Shown one piece after another: positions 1 through 6,166 of a DNA stretch of 6,174 nt. The stretch spans positions 1 through 6,174 of the forward strand of contig CALAJG010000274.1 in NCBI GenBank assembly GCA_937923375.1, in the 5' to 3' direction. A program made the translations under genes and the position numbers. The stretch's first letter is position 1. Each line of letters opens with the position of its first letter. This DNA is from an uncultured Leucothrix sp. GTDB lineage: Bacteria > Pseudomonadota > Gammaproteobacteria > Thiotrichales > Thiotrichaceae. The notes under the pieces were generated by a model. The model saw only the letters and a program-made list of their open reading frames with translations, ran no database searches and was not told where the DNA came from.

Positions 1-2157
1 AATTTGCTGGCGCTCCTGCAACGTTAGTGGACGGTTAGGGCGAGCTTGCTCTTGGTAAGCAAATTCCTGAGTATTCGCTGGTTGCTCCTGATAGCCGTAG
101 GTCTGGGCATTTGCTTGACGTTCATACATTTCAGCTTCCAGTTGCATCTGCCGCTGTCTTTTAGCTTCAACCGTCTCGTATGACCCCCCCTGTGACAACA
201 GATCTTCAGAGTTTACCGGGAAAGGCGCAGCCCTGCGATTTAGTAGCCCCCGACTCAGCACATTACTCTGATCCTGAGCACCAACCATCCGATCGTATTT
301 TTGATTGGTGTAGATATCACCAGTCGCACCATCACGCATAATCATGGGATGAATGAATACCATCAAGTTTTGTTTAGCCTTGACTGTCGTAGTATTTCTG
401 AATGCTTTCCCAATGAAGGGTAGATCACCCAAAATGGGAACTTTCTGGAGCGTATCGCGGTAAGTATCTTCCATCAACCCACCCAGCACTAGCAACTGTC
501 CGTCTTCAACCATCACTTGAGTTGAGAATGAACGCTTATTAGTGATCAAATCTGACGCACTCGCGTTGCTAGCCGCAAGGCTAGATACTTCCTGATCTAT
601 TTGCAGCATCATGCTATTACCTGCATTTATCTGCGGCTTTATTTTTAGTGTAATACCAATATCTTGCCTTTCGATAGTCTGAAACGGCGTCGTTACTCCA
701 TTGGTAGTTGTCGAGCTACCGGTCAGGAAGGGTACGTTCTGACCGATTACCATGCTGGCCTCAACATTGTCCATAGTTACCAATGTTGGTGTTGATAAAA
801 TGTTAGTTGCAGCGTCGCTAGAAAGCGCATTCATTAGCGCACCAAACTGCGTCGAACCAGCTTCTCCTCCGCCGATGCCTAACAACATACCGACGCCGGC
901 AGGTAACGAGCCAGAAACAACCTCAGCAAGCGAAAATGCACTACCCGGGTATGAAGTTGCTGCAATCGGTGCGGTCGAGCCACTTGAGTTGAAAACGCCT
1001 AATTGAACACCCAATGATTTAGACAAGTCCTCCGATACTTCGGCAATAACCGCTTCAACCATAACCTGTGCACGCCTAACATCAAGACGACGAATGACCT
1101 GCAGCAAGTTTTTATGTATTTCCGGCTCGGCTCTTATGACCAATGAGTTTGTTGCTGTATCAGCAAATATTGTGATTTCTGCTTTCTGAGTACCTGCGCC
1201 CCCCTTAGCGGTCGCTTCCGTGCTCACTATATTGGCAGTGGTGCCCGACAATACTTTTGCTAAATCTTCTGCTTTGGCATAACGTAAATATACAACTTCA
1301 GTGCTTATTTCGGCCGATTTTACCTTAGGGCGGTCAAGTTGACGAATAATGCCCTTTACCTGCTGACGCCCAGACTTACTACCACTGACTAATAGACTAT
1401 TGGTCCTGACGTCTGCTGACACTTTGTATTTGATGGCAACTCCTTTTTGCTGAGCAGCACCTTGCAAGCCTTGTATGGTTTTGACCAGCTCTGTTGCTGA
1501 GGCAAACTTAAGTGGAACAACGTCCATCTCGTCTTCATCAGGGCGATCCAGTCGGCGCACCAACATCGATATTTTATCAACATTGGCCCGCGTATCGATA
1601 ACCACGATACTGTTACTAGGTGCATAGCCTTGTAGATGGCCAGTAGGTGAAACCATCGGCCTGAGTATTGGTACCATGTTCGCTACTGGAACATGTTCAG
1701 CTTTTATTACCTTGTTTACTAAAGCATCTGGGCCTTGTTTCTTCCGCTTTCTTAGAATTTTTTTATCGATTTTGGCGATTCCCGTCAGTTCTTCCTCGAC
1801 AGGACCTGCCTGATATTTTGATTTGTTCAGAGGGATTATTTTAATTAGCTCGCCCGTTTCGACAGCCGCCAAACCATGCACCTGCAGAACAGATAGAAAC
1901 GTTTCATAGAGTTCCTTTTCGTCGATCTCCCTACCTGTAATTATAGTTATTTTCTGGCCACGAACCTGTTTATCCAGTACAAAATTCTTCCCGGTAGCTG
2001 TCGAAATCAAGGTAACCAATGCTTGCAAGTCACCATCTCTAAGGTTCAAGTTATAACTGTCAGCTGAAACGGGACTGCCTGAAGCTCCAATCATAATAAT
2101 CAGGCTTAGTGACAAGCTTTTCAGCATATTTGAATAGGTTTTAAGTTCAGATTTCAT
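1..2157 (-). CDS. gspD: Type II secretion system secretin GspD (partial, C-terminus off the left edge)
   Basis: Forms the multimeric outer-membrane channel through which folded exoproteins leave the periplasm in type II secretion. The frame is open for 719 codons without a stop, so the end lies beyond base 1. Residues 1-32 look like a Sec signal peptide (hydrophobic SLSLIIMIG, cleavage after PVSA). The order then fits GspD: N0 about 33-112, a Lys/Arg-rich linker 131-141, N1 about 145-205, N2 about 212-276, N3 about 286-360, and the secretin barrel about 363-606. Barrel landmarks are ILSTPTLVTMDN (453-464), the hallmark VPFLTGS (475-481), LVLGGLMED (556-564) and VPILGDLPFIGKAF (573-586). A Gln/Tyr-rich tail follows from about 660. 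The ATG at 2157 has no good Shine-Dalgarno site; Met11 (codon 2127-2125) would give a more compact signal peptide and is a real alternative. No gspC precedes it; gspE would be expected beyond the edge. The family assignment is secure. Confidence 0.96.
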   Translation of the reverse strand, partial: MKSELKTYSNMLKSLSLSLIIMIGASGSPVSADSYNLNLRDGDLQALVTLISTATGKNFVLDKQVRGQKITIITGREIDEKELYETFLSVLQVHGLAAVETGELIKIIPLNKSKYQAGPVEEELTGIAKIDKKILRKRKKQGPDALVNKVIKAEHVPVANMVPILRPMVSPTGHLQGYAPSNSIVVIDTRANVDKISMLVRRLDRPDEDEMDVVPLKFASATELVKTIQGLQGAAQQKGVAIKYKVSADVRTNSLLVSGSKSGRQQVKGIIRQLDRPKVKSAEISTEVVYLRYAKAEDLAKVLSGTTANIVSTEATAKGGAGTQKAEITIFADTATNSLVIRAEPEIHKNLLQVIRRLDVRRAQVMVEAVIAEVSEDLSKSLGVQLGVFNSSGSTAPIAATSYPGSAFSLAEVVSGSLPAGVGMLLGIGGGEAGSTQFGALMNALSSDAATNILSTPTLVTMDNVEASMVIGQNVPFLTGSSTTTNGVTTPFQTIERQDIGITLKIKPQINAGNSMMLQIDQEVSSLAASNASASDLITNKRSFSTQVMVEDGQLLVLGGLMEDTYRDTLQKVPILGDLPFIGKAFRNTTTVKAKQNLMVFIHPMIMRDGATGDIYTNQKYDRMVGAQDQSNVLSRGLLNRRAAPFPVNSEDLLSQGGSYETVEAKRQRQMQLEAEMYERQANAQTYGYQEQPANTQEFAYQEQARPNRPLTLQERQQI

Positions 2158-2186
2158 CAGCGCCAACTTTAGTTATTATCTTTCAT

Positions 2187-2211
2187 AATTATCAGTATAC
2201 GTCTGATAATT
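2187..2211. repeat. Perfect 9-bp inverted repeat upstream of gspD
   Basis: AATTATCAG (2187-2195) and CTGATAATT (2203-2211) are exact reverse complements separated by seven bases (TATACGT). The dyad lies about 30 bp upstream of the gspD start, in the 148-bp gap after the pteridine reductase gene. Arm centres are 16 bp apart. It could be a dimeric regulator's operator or, if transcribed, a 9-bp stem with a 7-nt loop in the gspD leader. There is no U-run after it, so it is not a typical intrinsic terminator. The repeat is seen directly; its role is inferred. Confidence 0.6.
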
Positions 2212-2305
2212 GTGGTTTATCTGGAAGTATAGCACCATTGAAAGGGTCAAGACTAAGACAACCCCGACGGAACGCATGACTATAAATTAATAATTCTATA
2301 ATCAG

Positions 2306-3061
2306 CTATTGGTTCACTGTACGGCCACCATCAACACTGATAATTTGGCCGGTTATATATGGTGCATCACGGATCAAAAACAACACTGTGTCCGTTATGT
2401 CTTTCACACTACCTTTCTTCTTTAACGCCGTACGGGATAAAAGGTCTCCTTGTAATGCTGTATCTTGGTCCCCTTCAGGCCAAATTATAATGCCGGGAGC
2501 TACCCCATTTACCCTAATATCCGGGCCAAGCTCAAGCGCCAACGACTTTGTTAGCATAGCCAGCCCCGCTTTCGCTGAGCAGTACACGGGATGACTCGCC
2601 AATGGCCGTTCAGCATGTATGTCCACCATATTCACAATACATCCAGCGTTTTCTTTTAAATATGGAGCAGCTGCCTGACTTAGAAATAATGGCCCTTTAA
2701 GGTTACTATTAAATAGATTTTCCCAGTCAGACTCTCTTATTTCACCGATTGGAGTCGGATAAAAGCTGGAAGCATTGTTGACTAAAATATCCAAACGTCC
2801 GGTTAACATAGTGATTTGCTTAACCATTTCAGACAAGCCGTCGACATTTCCCAACATAACGGAGTAGCTGTGACATGAATTTGCTCGCAGAGCATTAAGT
2901 TCAGCAACTAAACTAGCTGCTGCTTCAGAAGATCGCCCGTAGTGGATAATTACTATCGCGCCTTGATCATGCAGGGCTCTCGCTATTTCAGCACCAATAC
3001 GTTTTGCGGCTCCGGTGACTAATGCCACCCTACCTTGCAACGGCTTGTCGGGCAAACTCAT
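2306..3061 (-). CDS. SDR-family pteridine reductase (PTR1/FolM type)
   Basis: A cytosolic NADPH-dependent short-chain dehydrogenase/reductase of 251 aa, the usual single-domain length. It probably reduces dihydropterins (dihydromonapterin, dihydrobiopterin) or dihydrofolate. The cofactor loop is TGAAKRIG (16-23), the TGxxxRxG form typical of PTR1. HYGRS (40-44) supplies an Arg-Ser pair fitting the NADPH 2'-phosphate, and NNAS (95-98) is the SDR structural motif. The catalytic residues read D147 (in NMVD), Y160 and K164. Asp replaces the usual SDR Ser, and its 13-residue spacing to Tyr matches PTR1 (Asp181/Tyr194/Lys198 in Leishmania, from memory) and FolM. VNGVAPG and the C-terminal ITGQIISVDGG are family features. 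The ATG has AGGA eight bases upstream. It lies 72 bp after the DUF772 gene and 148 bp before gspD on the same strand; no folate gene adjoins it. Whether it is FolM in function cannot be told from sequence, so no symbol is given. Confidence 0.9.
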   Translation of the reverse strand: MSLPDKPLQGRVALVTGAAKRIGAEIARALHDQGAIVIIHYGRSSEAAASLVAELNALRANSCHSYSVMLGNVDGLSEMVKQITMLTGRLDILVNNASSFYPTPIGEIRESDWENLFNSNLKGPLFLSQAAAPYLKENAGCIVNMVDIHAERPLASHPVYCSAKAGLAMLTKSLALELGPDIRVNGVAPGIIIWPEGDQDTALQGDLLSRTALKKKGSVKDITDTVLFLIRDAPYITGQIISVDGGRTVNQ

Positions 3062-3133
3062 GAGTTAGATCCTGATATAAATTAGCTCAAGATATCTGTA
3101 TGTAGTAATTAAACCAATAAAACTTAGATATGA

Positions 3134-3781
3134 TCAGACTATAAACTGATGACCACATTGTTCACAGCATGCCTTTAGAGCAGACGATTTAGAACCCAAG
3201 TTAAGTTGTTGTAGTGCAGAGCACTCACATTTAGGACAAATAACCCACTTATCTTCAAATTGTATTTCCACTTTTGTATCAGTAGCAATTCCTTTGATCA
3301 TACCGCTTTCCGATAGATCAAGGGGAGAAGGTGCAAACACCTCTAGATAACTTGATGGGCCCACATTTTTTTCTGAGATTTGCCTACCACTTTGCCGCGA
3401 AATAACATCCTGGCAGCGTAATCGAAATGGCTCCAAAAGATTTGCATCATGCAAGTTGTTCCTGAAATTGTTGAGTAACGCTTTTGTGGGAACTTTTGGT
3501 TTAAACCCGGGCGATAAGAAAGCAAATAAATACATCTGACTTTTAAGCCACTTCAATAAACCTTCATCATCCAAGCATAAAATCTCCTGAATCGCCAAAA
3601 CCCTAAGCAGAAAAACCTGGTCTAAAGCACTCCCATCAATTAATGGCCTTGACTCAAAAAAATTCTCAAAGCGTTCCCAAGGGAAATTTTTCACTATTCC
3701 TGAAATTGCACCTATAAATGCGCGATCTGGCGCAGCATAAGACTCTGTATCACCAATTATTTTTTCTAATGAAAAGCCCAA
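3134..3781 (-). CDS. Orphan IS5-type transposase N-terminal (DUF772-like) domain protein with C-terminal zinc ribbon
   Basis: A 215-aa protein of unknown function. Residues about 45-125 (LIDGSALDQVFLLRVLAIQ, then LLKWLKSQMYLFAFL and VPTKALLNNFR) resemble the DUF772 N-terminal domain of IS5/IS1182-type transposases, which is thought to help in DNA binding. The DDE catalytic domain that normally follows is absent. Instead there is a linker of about 50 residues and a treble of cysteines ending in a zinc ribbon: CPKC (182-185, plus C187) and CEQC (206-209). The frame is intact and the stop follows soon after the ribbon, so this looks like a complete small protein, not an obvious decayed insertion sequence. 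No IS ends or target duplication were recognised around it. It starts at TTG; no in-frame Met occurs before residue 83. Expression with the downstream pteridine reductase (72-bp gap) is possible. It could be a domesticated DNA-binding protein or a truncated transposase. The domain call is by motif resemblance only. Confidence 0.75.
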   Translation of the reverse strand: MGFSLEKIIGDTESYAAPDRAFIGAISGIVKNFPWERFENFFESRPLIDGSALDQVFLLRVLAIQEILCLDDEGLLKWLKSQMYLFAFLSPGFKPKVPTKALLNNFRNNLHDANLLEPFRLRCQDVISRQSGRQISEKNVGPSSYLEVFAPSPLDLSESGMIKGIATDTKVEIQFEDKWVICPKCECSALQQLNLGSKSSALKACCEQCGHQFIV

Positions 3782-3787
3782 AACACA

Positions 3788-3794
3788 CTCCTTT
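3788..3794 (-). promoter_or_regulatory. Shine-Dalgarno site fixing the TTG start of the DUF772 gene
   Basis: On the minus strand AAAGGAG ends six bases before the TTG at 3781-3779. This strong, well-spaced site supports the non-ATG start, since there is no competing in-frame ATG or GTG nearby. Confidence 0.7.
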
Positions 3795-3890
3795 CTCTGG
3801 CTTAACTTGCTGTCAAGAATGTGTCAACGGCAAACCTAGTCTGCCTGCTTTAGAAGTAAATAACACATTCGTTTTCCTTGATTAATTTCA

Positions 3891-3925
3891 GCTTAAGCGA
3901 CCCTTCAACGGGTGAAAAGCTAAGC
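3891..3925. repeat. Imperfect compound inverted repeat in the divergent intergenic region
   Basis: GCTTAAGC (3891-3898) can pair with GCTAAGC (3919-3925) with one bulged base, and inside this ACCC (3900-3903) pairs with GGGT (3910-3913) around a six-base loop. No T-run follows on either side, so a terminator is unlikely. It may be an operator between the divergent genes or chance. Confidence 0.35.
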
Positions 3926-3943
3926 AAAGGATTACGGTAGTGT

Positions 3944-3972
3944 TTAACTGACAGTCGGAAGCAGTGTAAAAT
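3944..3972 (+). promoter_or_regulatory. Candidate sigma-70 promoter for the ferredoxin reductase gene
   Basis: TTAACT (3944-3949) and TAAAAT (3967-3972) are separated by exactly 17 bp. They match the -35 and -10 consensus at four and five of six positions. The site would give a leader of roughly 140 nt before the reductase start. It was found by eye in AT-rich DNA, where chance matches are common. Confidence 0.35.
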
Positions 3973-4003
3973 AAAGAGTCAGCCATGATTGCATCTACCA
4001 AAC

Positions 4004-4015
4004 TAACTTAAGTTA
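4004..4015. repeat. 12-bp perfect palindrome (TAACTTAAGTTA)
   Basis: A self-complementary 12-mer in the leader between the candidate promoter and the reductase start. It is the right size for a small operator, but AT-rich palindromes of this length can arise by chance. Confidence 0.3.
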
Positions 4016-4110
4016 TCCCCACCTAGAGATAAAATAAGTAATGGGCTCTCTTTCGCTGAAACCTACAATTCTGATATCGTTGACCCAATTATTTCTCCTA
4101 TGCCTTTTTC

Positions 4111-4114
4111 AGGA
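4111..4114 (+). promoter_or_regulatory. Shine-Dalgarno site deciding the reductase start
   Basis: AGGA lies six bases before the ATG at 4121. The alternative in-frame ATG at 4100 is preceded only by pyrimidine-rich sequence (TTTCTCCT) with no ribosome-binding site. The seven residues it would add precede the family's usual N-terminus just before the FAD-binding strand. Confidence 0.7.
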
Positions 4115-4120
4115 CTAGTT

Positions 4121-5335
4121 ATGACCCATCCCATTGTTATCGTTGGTGCAGGGCAAGCTGCTGCGTCGTTTATAGCCAAGCTCAGAGGCGGGAACTACTC
4201 TGGACCAATAGTTTTAATCGGTGAAGAGGCTACACCGCCCTATCAGCGACCGCCCCTCTCGAAGAAATACTTAACAGGCGAACTCGCTTTAGACCGTCTA
4301 TTATTAAGGCCACAATCTTGGTATGACGACAATGAGGTGACTTTTAAATTATCAATCACAGCCACCCACATTGATAGGGATACAAGGCAAGTCACACTTA
4401 GCGACGGCGAAACGATTCACTACAGCAAATTGATGTTAGCAACAGGCTCAACCCCTCACAGGCTTCCTGAAAAAATAGGCGGGCATTTACCCGGAGTTTA
4501 CACACTTAGAAGCCTTCAGGATGTCGATCAGATGAAAACTGAGTTTCAGCAAGGTAGGAAACTTCTCATCGTTGGTGGCGGCTATATTGGACTTGAAGCT
4601 GCGGCTGTGGCGGCAGGACTGGGGTTACAGGTGACCGTAATCGAACTTGCTAATCGCATTCTGAAGCGAGTGGCCGCACCTGCGACATCAGATTATTTCA
4701 GAACCTTACATCAGAAAAATGGTGTGACAATTTTAGAGAATACTGGACTGGAAGCATTGCAGGATAAAGATGGCAGAGTCTCGGTAGCAAAGCTTAACGA
4801 TGGACGAGAGTTAAGCGTCGACTTTGTTATCACAGGCATAGGCGTCGCACCAAATACCAAGCTGGCAAGCGATGCAGAGCTAAAGATTGAGAATGGCATC
4901 GCTACTGATTTACAAAGTCGTAGCAGTGACACCAACATTTACGCAGCCGGTGACTGCGCAAGTTTTAATTATCAGGGGCAGCTTATACGACTGGAGTCTG
5001 TGCAAAATGCTGTCGATCAAGCAGAAAACGCAGCCTTGGATATCCTTGGTGAAACAGTGAGTTACCAACCTATCCCTTGGTTTTGGTCTGATCAATTCAA
5101 AACAAAACTACAAATAGCCGGTCTTAACATTGGCTATACAGAAACGGTCACTAGACCTGGAAAGCGCGAAGGATCACAGTCCGTCTGGTATTATCAGAAT
5201 GACAAATTACTGGCCGTTGATGCAATGAATGACCCAATTGCCTACACTATGGGACGTAAAATCCTTGCCGTGGGCAACAACCCAAGTAGAGCCGATATTA
5301 AAGATATTACAGTCAATCTTAAAGACTTCACTTAA
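4121..5335 (+). CDS. FAD/NADH-dependent ferredoxin reductase (putidaredoxin/rhodocoxin reductase type)
   Basis: A soluble flavoprotein of 404 aa that moves electrons from NAD(P)H to a [2Fe-2S] ferredoxin, usually for a P450 or ring-hydroxylating oxygenase. From the N-terminus: the FAD dinucleotide-binding fold IVIVGAGQAAASF (5-17), the family signature YQRPPLSK (41-48), ATGS (107-110), and the second Rossmann motif VGGGYIGLEAA (151-161). E175 at the end of its second strand favours NADH over NADPH. Then come the FAD-contacting NIYAAGDCA (272-280), RLESVQNAVDQAE (290-302), and a reductase C-terminal domain with WFWSDQF (320-326). No CxxC redox pair is seen, consistent with this class and not with disulfide reductases. 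Length is normal. The start at 4121 was chosen over 4100 because of its AGGA site. No ferredoxin or oxygenase gene adjoins it, so its partner is unknown. It is followed after 138 bp by the copper chaperone gene on the same strand, without an evident terminator between. Confidence 0.92.
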   Translation: MTHPIVIVGAGQAAASFIAKLRGGNYSGPIVLIGEEATPPYQRPPLSKKYLTGELALDRLLLRPQSWYDDNEVTFKLSITATHIDRDTRQVTLSDGETIHYSKLMLATGSTPHRLPEKIGGHLPGVYTLRSLQDVDQMKTEFQQGRKLLIVGGGYIGLEAAAVAAGLGLQVTVIELANRILKRVAAPATSDYFRTLHQKNGVTILENTGLEALQDKDGRVSVAKLNDGRELSVDFVITGIGVAPNTKLASDAELKIENGIATDLQSRSSDTNIYAAGDCASFNYQGQLIRLESVQNAVDQAENAALDILGETVSYQPIPWFWSDQFKTKLQIAGLNIGYTETVTRPGKREGSQSVWYYQNDKLLAVDAMNDPIAYTMGRKILAVGNNPSRADIKDITVNLKDFT

Positions 5336-5422
5336 TCCTCCTCTCTACCTTTAGTAAATTTCCTTGAACAAAACTTTGTCAGCCAAGTCAGATAGAAACT
5401 TAGCTGATATAACAAGACTGAT

Positions 5423-5428
5423 TATATT
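5423..5428 (+). promoter_or_regulatory. Weak candidate -10 element upstream of the PCuAC gene
   Basis: TATATT lies 45 bp before the copper chaperone start, with only a poor -35 match (TTAGCT, 5400-5405) at 17-bp spacing. No copper-responsive (CueR-type) dyad was recognised. Read-through from the reductase gene remains equally possible. Confidence 0.2.
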
Positions 5429-5473
5429 CAGATATCTCAAACCTCTTTCAGACTGTAAATTTAGGAAGCAACA

Positions 5474-6037
5474 ATGAAATACTACTTAACGTGCTTATTA
5501 TTTGGAATTTTTAGCACCACGGCAATAGCGGAGTCCTATAAAGTTGGCGACCTAATCATAGACACGCCATACGCACGAAGCACCCCCCCATTAGCACCTG
5601 TCGGCGGCGGTTTCATGACAATCATCAATAATGGTTCAGAAGATGACACCCTCGTATCAGGGGAAGCCACATTTGCTGAAGCATTCGAAATTCATGAGAT
5701 GTCTATGAAAGATGGCGTTATGAAGATGGCTGAATTAGAAGATGGTTTAGTGATTCCCGCAGGTGAAACAGTTGAACTAAAACCCGGCTCCTATCATCTG
5801 ATGTTTATTACATTGGCAGAGCAGCTCAAACCAAAGGAGCGCCGTAAAGTAACCTTAGTATTTGAGAAAGCTGGTGAGTTGGAGGTTGAGTTTGTGGTGA
5901 GAGATATTTTGAAAATGGATCATTCGAACATGAAGAAAGGTGCTGATGCGAAAGCGGGAACGGATCATTCAGAGATGAAAAAGCATGGCGGTATGAACTT
6001 AGATCACTCAAATATGCATAAGGAGGAGGCAAAATAA
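5474..6037 (+). CDS. Periplasmic copper chaperone, PCuAC family, with His/Met-rich tail
   Basis: A 187-aa exported protein that binds Cu(I) in the periplasm and, in characterised relatives, delivers it to the CuA site of cytochrome c oxidase. Residues 1-19 form a Sec signal peptide (LTCLLFGIF core, cleavage after AIA). The mature part has the family pattern: PYARSTPP (32-39), GGGFMTIIN (44-52), then HEMSMKDGVMKM (74-85) and PGSYHLMFI (104-112). The copper ligands are expected to be H74, M85, H108 and M110, the His/Met set of the family. The C-terminus is longer than a minimal PCuAC domain and carries three imperfect DHSxM units (149-153, 164-168, 177-181) with further Lys, His and Met, a likely extra metal-binding tail. 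AGGA seven bases before the ATG supports the start. It follows the reductase gene by 138 bp; no cytochrome oxidase or SCO gene is visible. Confidence 0.93.
   Translation: MKYYLTCLLFGIFSTTAIAESYKVGDLIIDTPYARSTPPLAPVGGGFMTIINNGSEDDTLVSGEATFAEAFEIHEMSMKDGVMKMAELEDGLVIPAGETVELKPGSYHLMFITLAEQLKPKERRKVTLVFEKAGELEVEFVVRDILKMDHSNMKKGADAKAGTDHSEMKKHGGMNLDHSNMHKEEAK
5918..6016 (+). repeat. Three imperfect DHSxM repeats in the PCuAC tail
   Basis: Codons for DHSNM (5918-5932), DHSEM (5963-5977) and DHSNM (6002-6016) recur at 45- and 39-base steps. The first two begin with the same GATCATTC. Such Asp-His-Ser-x-Met units are typical of periplasmic copper-binding proteins of the PcoA/CopA and CopB kind. 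The reading is direct; metal binding is inferred from the residues. Confidence 0.8.
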
Positions 6038-6121
6038 TTCTGTGGAATAATGTGCTACTTTTTTTAACTGGATCAAGCGACGATGTAACTGATTTTTGCT
6101 TAACAGCTTATAACAAGACCC

Positions 6122-6166
6122 GTGCCGTGGTGCACAGCTTGATGCACGGTGCACAGATTGCTTCAC
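6122..6166. repeat. 19-bp imperfect tandem repeat with inverted-repeat potential at the right edge
   Basis: The 19 bases at 6129-6147 recur at 6148-6166 with three mismatches; both copies start GGTGCACAG, which contains the palindrome GTGCAC. The same stretch can fold: CCGTG (6125-6129) pairs with CACGG (6145-6149), and GTG (6122-6124) with CAC (6152-6154) after a two-base bulge. It is more GC-rich than the DNA just before it. The window ends eight bases later, so whether more copies follow is unknown. The rest of 6038-6174 shows no gene and no convincing terminator; a T-run near 6058-6065 lacks a stable stem before it. Confidence 0.5.

Larger units (their letters stand above)
3782..4120. other. 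339-bp divergent intergenic region
   Basis: No credible coding sequence is present on either strand. The region separates the minus-strand DUF772 gene from the plus-strand reductase, so it should hold promoters for both. On the plus strand there is a candidate sigma-70 promoter (3944-3972). There is an imperfect compound inverted repeat (3891-3925) and a 12-bp palindrome (4004-4015). The plus-strand leader also holds a tiny eight-codon frame beginning at 3985 (MIASTKLT), too short and unsupported to call. No clear minus-strand promoter was picked out. Confidence 0.6.

Noticed and set aside
752..1006. 84-codon plus-strand open frame
   Set aside because: It lies wholly inside gspD on the opposite strand, has low-complexity Pro/Ala composition and no family resemblance; it is a shadow of the secretin gene.
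2225..2260. gspD promoter made of TTGACC and TATACT on the minus strand
   Set aside because: The hexamers are good, but the spacer is only 13 bp, too short for a sigma-70 promoter.
3878..3891. FNR-like half site TTGAT in the divergent gap
   Set aside because: The second half (TTCAG) matches the ATCAA half poorly; there is no support beyond one half site.
4013..4021. DnaA-box-like TTATCCCCA
   Set aside because: A single near match without further boxes, AT-rich unwinding region or dnaA/dnaN/gidA neighbours; no origin is supported.
4100..4120. Upstream ATG of the ferredoxin reductase at 4100
   Set aside because: It has no ribosome-binding site, while the ATG at 4121 has AGGA at proper spacing and gives the family's normal N-terminus.
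5826..6032. Minus-strand open frame opposite the copper chaperone tail
   Set aside because: Its Pro/Ser/Leu-rich product is the antisense of the repeated DHSxM codons; no start site or family support.
6038..6066. Intrinsic terminator after the copper chaperone gene
   Set aside because: A T-run is present, but the sequence before it gives only a four-pair stem with a G-T wobble; too weak to call.
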